This document shows positions 45,765 to 56,700 of a stretch of 64,000 bases of DNA, in pieces. The DNA lies in assembly GCF_037126465.1 (NCBI RefSeq), contig NC_088207.1:47736143-47800142 (forward strand). Direction: 5' to 3'. Positions within the stretch are counted from its first letter, which is position 1; each line of letters begins with the position of its first letter. The DNA is from Ornithodoros turicata (lineage: Eukaryota; Arthropoda; Arachnida; Ixodida; Argasidae). The position numbers and the translations under genes were made by a program. Below the pieces are notes generated by a model. It was not told the DNA's origin. It did not search any database and saw only the letters and a program-made list of their open reading frames with translations.

Positions 45765-45945
45765 TCACCGTATATAGCACGCCCAGCGCCAACCATTGTC
45801 ACGAATGATAGGATTATCGCTTCTCATTCGAAGAGATAGGAGGGACATACGCCTTTTGTTGGCAATTTGGATATATCTAATTGACACAAAAAGGGGTACA
45901 CTTCCTTCTCACTTTGATAAGCCTATCATTCGTGGCAACTGCAAG
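45765..45945. mobile_element. Foldback MITE subfamily A, partial
   Basis: ACCAGAACTTCACCGTATAT, CAACCATTGTCACGAATGAT and GATTATCGCTTCTCATTCG, then CATACGCCTTTTGTTGGCAA, pair with CACAAAAAGGGGTACAC and CCTATCATTCGTGGCAAC. The right terminus with TTTTTAGAGTG is missing. Confidence 0.7.
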
Positions 45946-46868
45946 TCGGCCTGGTCACCAACAGCACCACACCTCGCCACTACTGTTACTGTCGCTTTTT
46001 CACTTTCCCCGCCAACACGAAGAAAGAAAAAAAAGTTTCGGCTATGGCCTAAATGCCTTGTATAACATGGTGTGCTGACGTACAATCGTCCCACCTTTTA
46101 ACCCCGACATCCTGTTGTGACCCAGTTCCGGCAGAGCCCCAGTTAACCATATGTGTCCGAAAGTGCCGTGAAAGCCCATACATCAAACATAATTCTGCCG
46201 GATCTCACCGAGCGACCGTAAGCGTCCAACACTCGTGATCATGGCCTCGACGGAACCCGGGACGCGTTTTCCAACAAGAAAACCGTGGGAAAGTATCTTG
46301 CGCAAAGCAAAACGACCGTTTACTGTCCCAAACTCCTTCTGCAGAGCAAAAAGGCCAGGTTATAATCAAAAGAACACGAGGCAACCATGCCAGAGGACGA
46401 CAAGGCGAGCAGAAGCGACTGAGTCTGGCAGCAGTAGCCCGAAGGTATTCTCTGAAGCTGGGGGACTTCAAATAATACGTTGAGGGAGCGAGTAAATGCC
46501 GTAGGAAAGGCACAAACGTAATAATTAGCAGTCATCGGGGGGATGCCGGTCGGACGCCAGGGTTTCTGTTGTCTCGGAGACCCTGAAATTAGAAACGCGG
46601 CAAGCGCTCCTAATGATAATGTGTTGTCGGTCGGGTTCCGAACTCCGAGGGTCGGAGGGTGGCTTAACGCCTCCTGTTACGTTCGCGAGAAGAGCACCGG
46701 TGTTAGGCGTATAGTTTTGGGCGGAAAGAGCTGCCACGTGCAGGGTGTGTGTACTGTGGGCATGAGTTTCCTTTCAAGCTTCAAGGGGGTTCCTGATGGA
46801 GATGAGTGTGTCCAGTTGGTCTTTGACTTTCGCGAGGGTTAGAAGCGGAGGACGCCCGCGAACGCCGC
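45946..46868. other. Intergenic sequence without recognised genes
   Basis: Frames at 46053-46238, 46235-46483 and 46543-46842 have no known domain. No repeat structure was noticed. Confidence 0.45.
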
Positions 46869-47195
46869 AATAAACGATTTTACAAAGATGCGCGCGCCGC
46901 AAAGCAGCATGGGAACTTTGAGGGACACTGCTTCGTCGTCGGCTTCGGTTATGGTTGACCCCGGCTGACGCTGCTGCTGCGCACACCGGAATGTTGTTCT
47001 TCATCTACCTCCGCGTCTGGTCGTCTCGTAATGCTCTAAGGTCCTCGGCGTTCCAATGAGCCCTTGTGTGCCATAGGTGGCGCTTGAGGCTTGGTGTAGG
47101 CAAGAGTTGCAGTACGTGTATAAGGGCCTCCCTTCATAGACAGGTTCCTTACTTGATGACAATGCACACAGGTGGCGCTTGCTTTTGTAGAAAGA
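46869..47195. repeat. Repeat shared with the loop insert of the 43.3-kb foldback
   Basis: AATAAACGATTTTACAAAGATG, CGGCTTCGGTTATGGTTGAC, GCGCACACCGG, CCAATGAGCCCTTG and AGGTGGCGCTTGCTTTT occur in the same order in 43404-43553, which is the shorter version. The longer copy here has extra sequence, including a second TAGGTGGCGCTTGAGG. Non-coding. Confidence 0.7.
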
Positions 47196-49410
47196 TTTGT
47201 GAAAGATCTGTACTGTTGGTCTTCCAGTGAAATCCGTGTGGACTATCCGACTGAACATCCTCTGTGAATGTTACATTAAATGCATGCGCAATATGTTTAT
47301 GCAACAGGAATCGTAGACATTCCACAAGAGAGCTATATTTCACGTTAGAAATGTTGCAGAAATACTAACCGCAACACGTTTTCCGTACACACCTATCACC
47401 GGAACGAATCCTGCCCCCTCCCCCCCCCCCATTCTATACCAGACGCTGTGCCCGCCATTCGGGAAACTTTGTCTGCATATACGCATAATAGTTGGCTGCT
47501 GGCGTGGTATTACCGAGTCATCTGCCTGTCGAAATGGCGGAACGGTGCTCCGGGTTATCGTGCGTCCCGGGCCGACTTCATAGGTAACTGTGCCAGCATT
47601 TTACTTGCAGCGTCAAAAGAAACCGAAGAAAAACACTCAAACGTGCCCAGAAAACACAAATATCCCGACCGAAAAAAATTGCCACTACCTTACGACTGCT
47701 TCACTGCGGCACACTGCTGTAATGGGGCAAAACTAACTTGCTGGAACGAACTCCCACATTGGTGCGCGAAGCCTGAAATGAAAATTGTCGCCTGAAATTC
47801 CATTTTCGAGTCCTGTAGACGCCAGTGAACACACATGCAATTTGTATAAGAATTATTGATGCGCAATTCGAAGGCTCCTGCATCACTGTTTTCTTTTTTT
47901 TAATGCATTTTATCGGAACAATACAATCGTAGAACGTGAAGAAAAAACAATGTACAAGTTTCCTGCGATGCAGAATAAAAAAAAAAAAACTTGAAGAAGT
48001 GCAGCCTACTGCACGAAAGTCTTGTTTTTATGTATATAGTAAATAGTTGATGCTCTTAACCGTCTTTGTTATTTTTGAACAATACAATGTTGGATGCTCA
48101 CGGAATGTAACACAATAAGCCCTCGTTCGATTGGCTGCCAATGTCACGTGTACTCTCTGACATTCAGTCGCTTTCACTTGTCTCGATGTGCGAGCTTCGT
48201 ATGGCAGACGCAAATGCATTCTGCGCACGGGACGTCTGGTGAGAACACATGGCCCATTCACAGGTTCAGGTCCGCCTAGTCCCTTTCGAATCAGGGCAGA
48301 TATCATGAGGACACCATAGGCGAAATCTATAGACAAGCTGTCTAGATTTAAAGGAAGGGGAACACGTGACGTCGCTCACAGGGGAGAGCCACTGTCGCTC
48401 TTCCAGTTCGTCGCCCATGAAGTTGCTCCTGACTCTTCCAGCACCCACTGTTCGCTTTGCGTTATCTAGATTGTACAGCTGCTGCGCAGATATCGCTTCA
48501 GAGTATACTGCAAGATAAACGATCACACGTAGCCGACTAAAATGGACGATCTTACAAGACGAGGGCTCGCACTATGGTACACAACGGCTGTACACCATGG
48601 CAGAAAAAAAAAAAAAAAAAAAACGAAACGAAAAGAACCGAAAACGCACCAGCCGCCCCACCCCGTCGAACTTGGGCAAGGGTGCCATCCAATGAATACG
48701 CTTGACACTGAAGTTTATATTGAAATCGCGTGTGCTGCAGTGTTGCCTGCTGCTGATCCTGCTGTCTCGCCGACTTTCGCCTCTTTTCAATCTGCCGCCA
48801 GCCTACAATGGATCATTGTCTGAAAATCGGCTCCGAAAAGGAACCTAAAACGCACCGACAGAGCTCCTTTTTCTGGCCAATTCTATTGTTCACTAGCGCT
48901 TGTCCTCATACACAAACATTGCGAGTCAAGGCCAAGTCGGATTTGCTCTGTCTGATGCGCTCCTTTTAAAAACACGTTCTTCAAAACATTCGCGCAGCTG
49001 AAGGAAAAGATGAAGCACACACAGGGAGAGATACGCACCAACAATGGTTATTTTACGAGGCGTCGTGAAGAGGGTGTGCTCTTAGAATTGGACCAAAGCA
49101 TTGCTTGTGCGTTCCGTAGAGTCAAAAGGAAATGTAAACTGATAATGATCTTTTCCCTTACAAATCAGTAAGAAATATTATAGCGCTAACAAAGTTTTCT
49201 GTTTTTCACTTTCAATCTTTGTCACGCACGAAAATGTGTGCGTTCCAGTTGTATAGTTCATGAAGTAATAGCATACAACATAAGCGGAGCTCTGGAACTT
49301 TTAATGCGTGTAGTTGTTCTCCATTATGCTTTACTGGACGAATTTTATTCTCATAAAAAAAAATTTATATATATATGCAGAAGGATAAAAGTTCAGAAGC
49401 CCACGAAGTA
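47196..49410. other. Intergenic sequence without recognised genes
   Basis: Simple tracts are present at 47417-47430 (C run), 47979-47990 (A run) and 48605-48623 (A run). Frames at 47448-47795 and 48266-48526 show no domain. Confidence 0.45.
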
Positions 49411-50076
49411 AATACAGTTATAAAGGAATGAATGGCAAACAATGAAGGTAGTGGAAGCAAAAAAAAAGGCGATTTATTACAATTTAAACTATTAGAAAGG
49501 TACCTAGGGGTATGGTCAACGTTGCGGCGGAAGCTCCGCCTTCGTCAGGACTAAGAGATTAGAAGGGTGCCTTGAAGCTTTTGTATATCTGTAGCATATG
49601 ACGTCTGCACACCCTGACTGTGACGTCATGCTACACATGCACAAAAGCTTCAAAACACCCTTCTAATCTCTTAGTCCTGACGAAGGCGGAGCTTCCGACG
49701 CAACGTTGACCACACACTCTTAAAAATGAACTTCGCCGCATAGCACGCTCCTGGCCAACGATCATCTCGAATGATCATTTCATCATGAATGAATTTGTTG
49801 AAAATGGGAGGCGTACGCCTTTTTTGTGACACTTATGCTGTTCATAATTGTCACAGAAAGGCGTACGCCTCCCGTTTTCAACAAATTAGGGCAGATAACG
49901 ATATCATTTGAGATGATGGTTGGCTAAGAGCGTGCTATTCGGTGAAGTTCATTTTTAAGAGTGGATCCCTAGATACCTTTCTAATGGTTTAAATTGTAAT
50001 AAATCACCTTTTTTTCTTCTTATTTGCTTCCCCTATACGTTCGTTGTTTGCCTTTCATTCCTTCATAACTGTGTAG
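49411..50076. mobile_element. Large foldback element with ~190-bp arms, interrupted in the right arm
   Basis: The left arm (about 49411-49600) contains CAGTTATAAAGGAATGAATG, GATTTATTACAATTTAAAC, AGAAAGGTACCTAGGGG and GCGGAAGCTCCGCCTTCGTC, then CTAATCTCTTAGTC in complement. The right arm (about 49630-50076, minus the insert) gives the complementary series with a few mismatches. The unpaired centre is about 49590-49640. A 249-bp MITE occupies 49715-49963. Removing it restores the arm: TTGACCA...TCCCTAG opposite CCTAGGGGTATGGTCAA. Non-coding, class unknown. Confidence 0.82.
49715..49963. mobile_element. Foldback MITE subfamily B inside a larger foldback arm
   Basis: A 249-bp palindrome with ends CACTCTTAAAAATGAACTTC and GAAGTTCATTTTTAAGAGTG, two GGCGTACGCC cores, and the loop TGTGACACTTATGCTGTTCA. 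The dinucleotides at the flanks are CA and GA, but the opposite arm of the host element has TA at the homologous place (CCATACCCC), so this is a mutated TA insertion site. Confidence 0.9.
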
Positions 50077-50330
50077 GTGCACGGCTCTCTCTGTGGTAGC
50101 GGCTGCATACAAAGCACCCATCTACTGGCTAGAAACCTGAAGCCACACACTACAAATACTCTCTGAAAATGCAGCTTGGAGATTAATACGCGAAGCACGC
50201 ATGTAATAACTGCGACGCCCTGAATATGTGAAGTTTCTTGCTCGAATATTATTCGACACCATTTGGGTTAGTGCATCTTTTAGAAATCGTTAACCGACGT
50301 GGTATTCTTTCTTTCTTTCTTTTTCGCCTT
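50077..50330. other. Short spacer without features
   Basis: Nothing recognisable except a (CTTT)n patch at 50306-50323. Confidence 0.5.
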
Positions 50331-50417
50331 TCGGCTTGTAAAAGAGGTGCTTTTGTAAATAAACACCCCTTTGAACTCCGCGGGCTCAACTGTACGGTGC
50401 AATAAGTGTGCTGAAAA

Positions 50418-50463
<46 letters not shown>

Positions 50464-50740
50464 CGACGGTAAGAGAAAAATATGGAGATGTGAGCCCGCT
50501 CACCGCTGGACGAGGAGTTTGCAAAACATTCATCTGAAACAGTGTCTTAAACGAAATAGAGCCTCCTAAATGGTGTTTTCTGCGTGTGTGCCATTTGAAA
50601 TGGTTCATTCTGTAGAATACATAATTTAAAAGCGTGTCTTATAAACAAAGCCTTCTGTGTGGCTGTGGCGTCAAACTTACACCGCGAATGTGTGTGCCAT
50701 AGGAAGAGGCATTTACACACGACTGGTGTTAAAAAAAAGA
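50331..50740. repeat. Interspersed repeat family C, copy 3, interrupted
   Basis: AAACACCCCTTTGAAC resembles the ends of copy 2, and CTCCTAAATGGTGTTTTCTG resembles copy 1. A LINE tail (50418-50510) splits it. Limits are approximate. Confidence 0.45.
50418..50510 (-). mobile_element. LINE 3' end with (CAT)n tail, minus strand
   Basis: A run of about 15 ATG/GAT units (50418-50462) is followed by GACGGTAAGAGAAAAATATG and GAGATGTGAGCCCGC. On the minus strand this reads GGGCTCACATCTCCATATTT and TTCTCTTACC before the triplet tail, as in 23691-23767. Confidence 0.7.
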
Positions 50741-51658
50741 TTGCGTAGAAATATTACTTTTCCAACGGCCCCCTACTCAGCCAGGATACACACTTCCTCA
50801 GTTGTTTGATTACACACTTTGGGCTGCTACATTTATGGATCATGACGCCGCCATTTGCAGCTCTGTGAGGACACTTTTCTTCCCATTGCTCTGCCCATGG
50901 CACAAAGAAGCTGACAGTTTCTTTATTTTATTTATTTTTTAAACATGTACATACAAACGTACATGTGCAAGAGCACAAGCATACATGCATATAGAAAAAC
51001 AGTTTCGCTTAGAAAAGAAAAAGAAAAGAACCTCCACCTCGTGTACGTGGATCGTCCTCTCCACCCCCGAGCTCTTCGAGAGAGGGGGAGAATATTGTTT
51101 CTTCTTTCCAATTTATTGATTCGAACGGGGCACACGAAATGCGGCAGGAACACGCCCACTCCCAACTACGCCCATGTCTCTAATATGTATTTCTATGTAT
51201 CTTCTCCCTGTCTCCTGTTCAGACATATAGGGCTTTCTCTCTCACTATATATAGGAGGTATACTTGAAGAGAATTCCATAAAGAAATCGATCTTTGTCCC
51301 GCTATCTGTGTGCTTTTGTCCTCGATATTCAGTTTGGAGACTAGGAAAAAAAAAAAAAGGCTGGATGTCTCCGTTCCTTTGTTCCGCTTTCGTTCGTTTC
51401 TGGGCAGTTCAATCCGCCGAGCGGGTTGCTGCATTTCTTCCTATATGAATATTTGACAAATCTCAGAAAGGGGCACGATTGTTCGCTGATGTGTTGTATC
51501 ATGCGGCTTCCCTTCTATAGCCTGTGTACAGAGTTAAAAAAAATAAATATCCCACAAACATATTTACAGGCGCGTTTGTGTTGCGTAAGGATTATTGGTT
51601 CTGCGAAATTCTTGCTGTCTTTCTCGGCGGTGCACCGTCCATCCCATCATCATCCATG
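50741..51658. other. Intergenic sequence without recognised genes
   Basis: The 167-codon frame at 50945-51448 overlaps simple A-rich sequence and shows no domain. I do not regard it as a gene. Confidence 0.45.
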
Positions 51659-51813
51659 TGTGTACGCCTTTTTTGTGACAATTATGAACAGCATAAGTGT
51701 CACAAAAAAGGCGTACGCCTCCCGTTTTCAACAAATCAGAGCAGATAACGATATCATTCGAAATGCTGGTTGGCTAGGAGCGTGCTATGCGGTGAAATTC
51801 ATTTTTAAGAGTG
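51659..51813. mobile_element. Foldback MITE subfamily B, missing its left arm
   Basis: It begins at the inner end of the left arm (GTGTACGCCTTTTTTGTGAC), crosses the loop ATTATGAACAGCATAAG, and continues through the full right arm GGCGTACGCCTCCCGTTTTC, GGTTGGCTAGGAGCGTGC and GAAATTCATTTTTAAGAGTG. TA follows at 51814-51815. Confidence 0.82.
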
Positions 51814-51894
51814 TATACGGCGTTACTCCTGCTGTTTCTTACTGGTTTTCTCGCATTCGTCTCATTCAGATTGAGATAAAATGATAAGGGCTGG

Positions 51895-52182
51895 AACGCC
51901 CCATCTAATACCCTATAGCCACACGGCAAACTTAATGCATTAAACGTAATGGGCATTACCACGAACGATAGGGTTATCGCTTGTGATTGGAACACAGAGG
52001 GGGGCGTACGCCTTTTTGTGACAATTTTCATGTGCCAAAATTGCCACGAAAAGGCCCTCCTCTTGCCACAAAAAGACCGTACGCCTTCCTCTTTCTTCGA
52101 ATCAGACGCGATAATCCTATCATTCGTGGCAATGGTTGGTGGAGCACAGCGTGCTATGAGGTGAAGTTGTGTTTTTAGACTG
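51895..52182. mobile_element. Foldback MITE subfamily A, outer left arm eroded
   Basis: From about 51950 ATTACCACGAACGATAGGGT and TATCGCTTGTGATTGG, then GGGGGCGTACGCCTTTTTGT, pair with AAGACCGTACGCCTTCC, GAATCAGACGCGATAATCC and ATCATTCGTGGCAATGG. The right terminus is GTGTTTTTAGACTG, followed by TA. A second ...GCCACGAAAAGGCC/GCCACAAAAAGACC repeat enlarges the loop. Confidence 0.78.
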
Positions 52183-52887
52183 TACAAAAATTAGTATACA
52201 CGAAAAAAAAAAAACTTGAAAAGATCGGCAAGCACAGAAAGAAAAGGAAGCTAATTTTATTGACGATGGATGCTTCGTGCTGGGTGCATTGATATGACGG
52301 TTTTAAAAAGTTGAAGTGCTTTGTACTGTATAGGGGACACGGCTGTCTAAAATCAGCATTCCGTGGTTTATCTCATCTCAAATCTCCAGGTGTTGCAAGA
52401 CTATTTCTTTCGAGTAACACGTGCAGCACCCATGGTCCACCTTCACATACAATATTGTCACAACACTTTCAAGCGCAACAGAGGTAATATGGGACGGCCA
52501 AGTAGTGACACGCGATTTTAGCTAACCGAGTCCCCAGCAGTACATGTAACCAGTTCATTACTAATTTCGCGTCTGTGAGAATTGAGACCTGGAGAGGCCG
52601 CTTCTTCAATAAGTTTGCCAACGTGGCCATTCGTATAGTTGCTGTTGAATATCAAATTGCTGTCACCACAAGTTGTTGTTGAGGTACATGAGCAAAAAAA
52701 AAAGTGCTCAGTCATATACGTACTTATGTTTTCTGTAACATGCACAGGAACAACACTATATGCCGGGCCAGAGTAGAAACAGTACTTAAAAATGTGGTTT
52801 CATTCTTAATTATTAGTTGTTTTTTTTTTAAGAGGACAACTGTCTTCTGTTAGTTCCGGAGTGAAAGGGCCTTGGGCCACAGAATAG

Positions 52888-53753
52888 CAGTGTTGTACAT
52901 ATCGCCGTTACTGTAATCGATACTTTTTCGGTATCGGAGTGCGTATCGCGAAACTTTTTAAAATTGGTATCGGAAGAGTATTTCCGTTACAAATTTATGG
53001 TAACGCGATCTCTGTATCGTTACCGATACCGATACTTTTTAGTGCCCCACCCTTTCTTCACCGACGACATTTCTCACTCTTGTTCATTGTCAATGGTCCG
53101 CTTAGCCCCCGACAAGAAGCCTGTGGACATGTCCAAGTGCTCCGTAACCGGAATTATGGAATTACTATACCAAACACATGTTCACTGCTTTTCTTAGAAA
53201 CTGGAGAAAATAATCACAACGAAAGAGTTGAGGTTAACGAACAGAGGTCAAGTCGTTGACAGTACGCTCTGGATTCCACTGCTTAGCTGCCGTACCGCAC
53301 TGAATCACGTTCACATATACTGTGGTATTGTTAACTTCGGATAGGATTCCTTGGTAATCGGACTCCAGGGTGTGTGGGCCTGACACTAACGTAATTGTCA
53401 TACTGGTCTCTGCCAACTGCCGGAGAGACCACGGCCTGAAAGGATGGCAGAAGACGAGTTCCAGAACGAGGCTATTGATAAAAGTCAAGCATAACGTGCC
53501 TGGGCTACATATGAAATATGCTGTCCTTTTACTGCAAAACTGTTTACGTAAGCGATACAATATTTCTATGTTGCATCATCTTCGTGTTTCAAACAAATGT
53601 ATCGGGCAAAGTATTGCGTTACTTTTTTTTAGTAACGGCAGCGGTATTCGTTACTTTAAAAAAGAAGTATCGATATCGGTATTTCGATACTTTTGACTCA
53701 AGTAACGAGTATCGGTATCGCGATACCATATTTCGGTAACGGGTACAACACTG
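52888..53753. mobile_element. 866-bp hAT-type element with perfect 8-bp target duplication
   Basis: The ends CAGTGTTGTAC (left) and GTACAACACTG (right) are exact inverted repeats. The octamer CAGAATAG flanks both (52880-52887 and 53754-53761). The subterminal 130-150 bp at each side are crowded with GTATCG/CGATAC and GTAACG/CGTTAC words (for example GTTACCGATACCGATAC), in many inverted pairs. The middle (53050-53600) carries short frames on both strands, such as 53234-53560 minus, without a recognisable transposase domain. It is either non-autonomous or a deleted derivative of a hAT transposon. Confidence 0.9.
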
Positions 53754-53761
53754 CAGAATAG

Positions 53762-56700
53762 TTGGTTGCGGCTCCCGAGCATCGAAGGCCTTTGTGTCAC
53801 GTGTCGTGGAGCGTGACTTGACACAGAACAGAAATATTCAACATGTCAGACAGGTGTGCAAAACATTGTACGTTAACTATTTCAAAAGTTACCTGCATGC
53901 GATGACTCCATGACTGCAACATGGCGTGCACATTTTCTAACAAAAAAATAAATAAATAAAAAAGAACAGAAAGAAACGCAACCGATGTCATGCTCTGTTT
54001 CGTCGCCTGTCTTTCACCTTTTCGATCGACGGGTTGTCGACAGCTGTCGGTGCCACAGAGTGCCCTGAATGTGACGTTCGATAATTCGATGCGTTGTCAG
54101 CTGTCTCCGCGACCGTTCCTTATTCGTTTTGTGTGTTTCAGATCGAAACATCTATCTGTTGTGTTGCCCCTTAGGGCTCAACATATGTGAATTGGATTTC
54201 TATCCCGCCGTGGAGCGATCAAAATATAAATATTTAATGACACCGTGAAGGAGAAATGTCACTGTGAAATGACTGACCGTCCGGATCTGCTTCGTACTTT
54301 GCGCCATTTTAACGACTTTCCTTTTACGTGGATTCGGTGGAACGCCACTGAAAGATGGAAAATAACTTCGGTTCAAGTAAGACAAGAACATTTGGCTTTT
54401 CACTCAAAGAGGTTGGGTGCTTTTTTTAGAACCTTCTTCGTCACTCTGATTACGACGACGGAATTCTGTAACAACGACGACGACAAGAAGTGGCATGCAG
54501 GAACGGTGACTGAAGAAATTCGCTGTATGACGCCGGATTATACACTTGAAAAGTTCTCGTTGATTGCAACGTCGTTCGGAAGTATTTGCTTTCACATGAG
54601 CAGTCTATGTTTAACGTACACATATATATTTCTTTGCATCTTTCTGCCAAGAAATGTTCTGAAAATGGCGGTTCATATAATTATTCTATAATTGGGGGCT
54701 TTACGCCGCGAGACAAGTGTGGTGGCAGTTCAAGGTTTGTTTGAAGTGTTGTGTGTTGCAGACTCAACGCATCTAAGCTGCATATAAATTGAAAAGCAAG
54801 AGCACAATGTGCACTTAATATTTCTGGCGTCAATTCTGCAGCATTTCAGGTGCCCCGAAACGAAGGTCTCGCGTTATTCCCGTAAGCAGTTTTCCACTTT
54901 GCTCTCATTTGATGAGGATCTATGCAAATGAATATATAAATTAGTAAACATCATAATAGTAAACATCCTCACGGCTTGGAACCTGTTCTTCAGAAAATCG
55001 ACTCCGAAGCAAGCCATTGAGGAACTCCCTTTTGAACTCTTGGCAAAGACATGCAACTGCATGGCTTTCCAACTAACTAACTTCTTGCTAACAACTTTCC
55101 CTTTTTATTTCATCAGGCTCCCATTTCTCTTCGTTCCCTATTTCTCTATTTCTATTTTATTTTTGCTATCCATCTTATCGCCTAAGTAATGACCTTCATT
55201 CTGAAGTATATCAACCGCAGAAACCCCCCTTGCATCCCTTCTTGTCGGCCACTAACTATGACTATATAGTCCAGCGTCTACAACGCAGTTCGGAGGCTTA
55301 ATCCGCAATGCTGATTGAATTAATCATCTTTCAATTTCAATTTATTGGTTTACCACATTACACGGTGGGACAGCCGAGCTAAAAGTTACCGGAAGTAACT
55401 TGAAGATCTTGACACGGTCTATATCCCTCTCACAGACATTTTCGTCGAAATTAAACTTTTTCTAATGATCGCTTCTGTGCGCCAAAAAAAGTTTGGAGGG
55501 AGCGCAGTTCGATCTTGCCTTCCTCAAACAGCGATCGGTTGGATGCAAAATTATGTCAATGCTCGAAGGCCTCTAGTCAGATTTAATGTGCTTGGTAATT
55601 TACATGGGACAGTGTGTAGTATGTCACTATATCACTGTCAAGAGCCCGCGACATTCCGTCTGTCTGTTTCCCTCTCCCTTTTCGACTCTTTTGCAGAAGG
55701 AGAGAGGCAGGCTTCGCCGAACGTACCTGAACAGGACTTCCTGCTAACGTGTTCTGATAAACACATCACAGCTGTCTATATACATTACCCAACGGCCCAT
55801 GGCGGCGTTATACAGTTACACAGGCATTACAGTTACAGTTCGCACATGATAATTTTGACATGTACTCGGCAGAGGAAAAGAAAGGGGATGAAGACAGACA
55901 TTTTCTTAAATCTCTTTACGCCCAAAGAACTTCATCAAACGGTCTTAAATCATCTCACCCGACCTATAGCGCGAATATAAAGCACGTACATTCACACACC
56001 CATATACGCCGTTTCGCCGCTGCCTCCATCACACCCTATCAGTATGCTAAAAGTGCTCTCCACACAACGCACACACCACACACACACACGCGCGCGCACG
56101 TAAGTATCTGTAGTATATATACGAAGCACATTTAGATCACGAGCCGGAAGGATCGGAACCCCGTGAGAAAGCTCCATTCAGGTGAAACTGAAGTGAGACC
56201 CTCCACCATATAAAAAGGGAGGTATATGAAGGAAATGGAGTAACGGGTGCTCGTCGTTTGCATGGCACTGGGGGTCCCCGGGGCTCTGTGGCTGATGAGC
56301 CTTTAGCGTGACGAGGCTGAATCAGAGCCACTTCGCCTGCCGCACCCCGATGCCTTTTCTTCTCCTCGACGGTTGGCTTTCGCTTTGCACGGAGGACAGC
56401 AAGGTTGAATAAGAGTGACGTCCACAGAGTGCCGCACCATAGGGCCATTAGTCAACATGGGCTGTAACGCCGAGCGGACTTGCCTGCGTTCACACAAGCG
56501 ACATTCCCCAAAATACTCCGGCGAAAAACGTCATAGCTTTCTGCTGCCACGTAAGCGCGAGCGCGCAACGTCATGTATTTTCTTGCACACTATAACCGTG
56601 AGAAATATCGTGCGGCTCGGCTCAGCTATAAGATATTCCGCGTTAGCAGACGACAGGAAAACGTTAGCAGACGACAGGAGCAGACGGTGTCATCTGCAAA

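Noticed and set aside
46640..46665. GGGTTCCGAACTCC as a tRNA or SINE B box
   Set aside because: Neither an A box nor acceptor-stem pairing, SINE body or tail is present around it.
50418..50462. (ATG)n run as a polypeptide repeat in a long minus-strand frame
   Set aside because: It is the tandem tail of a minus-strand LINE 3' end, not coding.
55465..55980. 171-codon frame as a gene
   Set aside because: No domain, no conserved motif, AT-rich surroundings; length alone is not convincing in 64 kb of six-frame translation.
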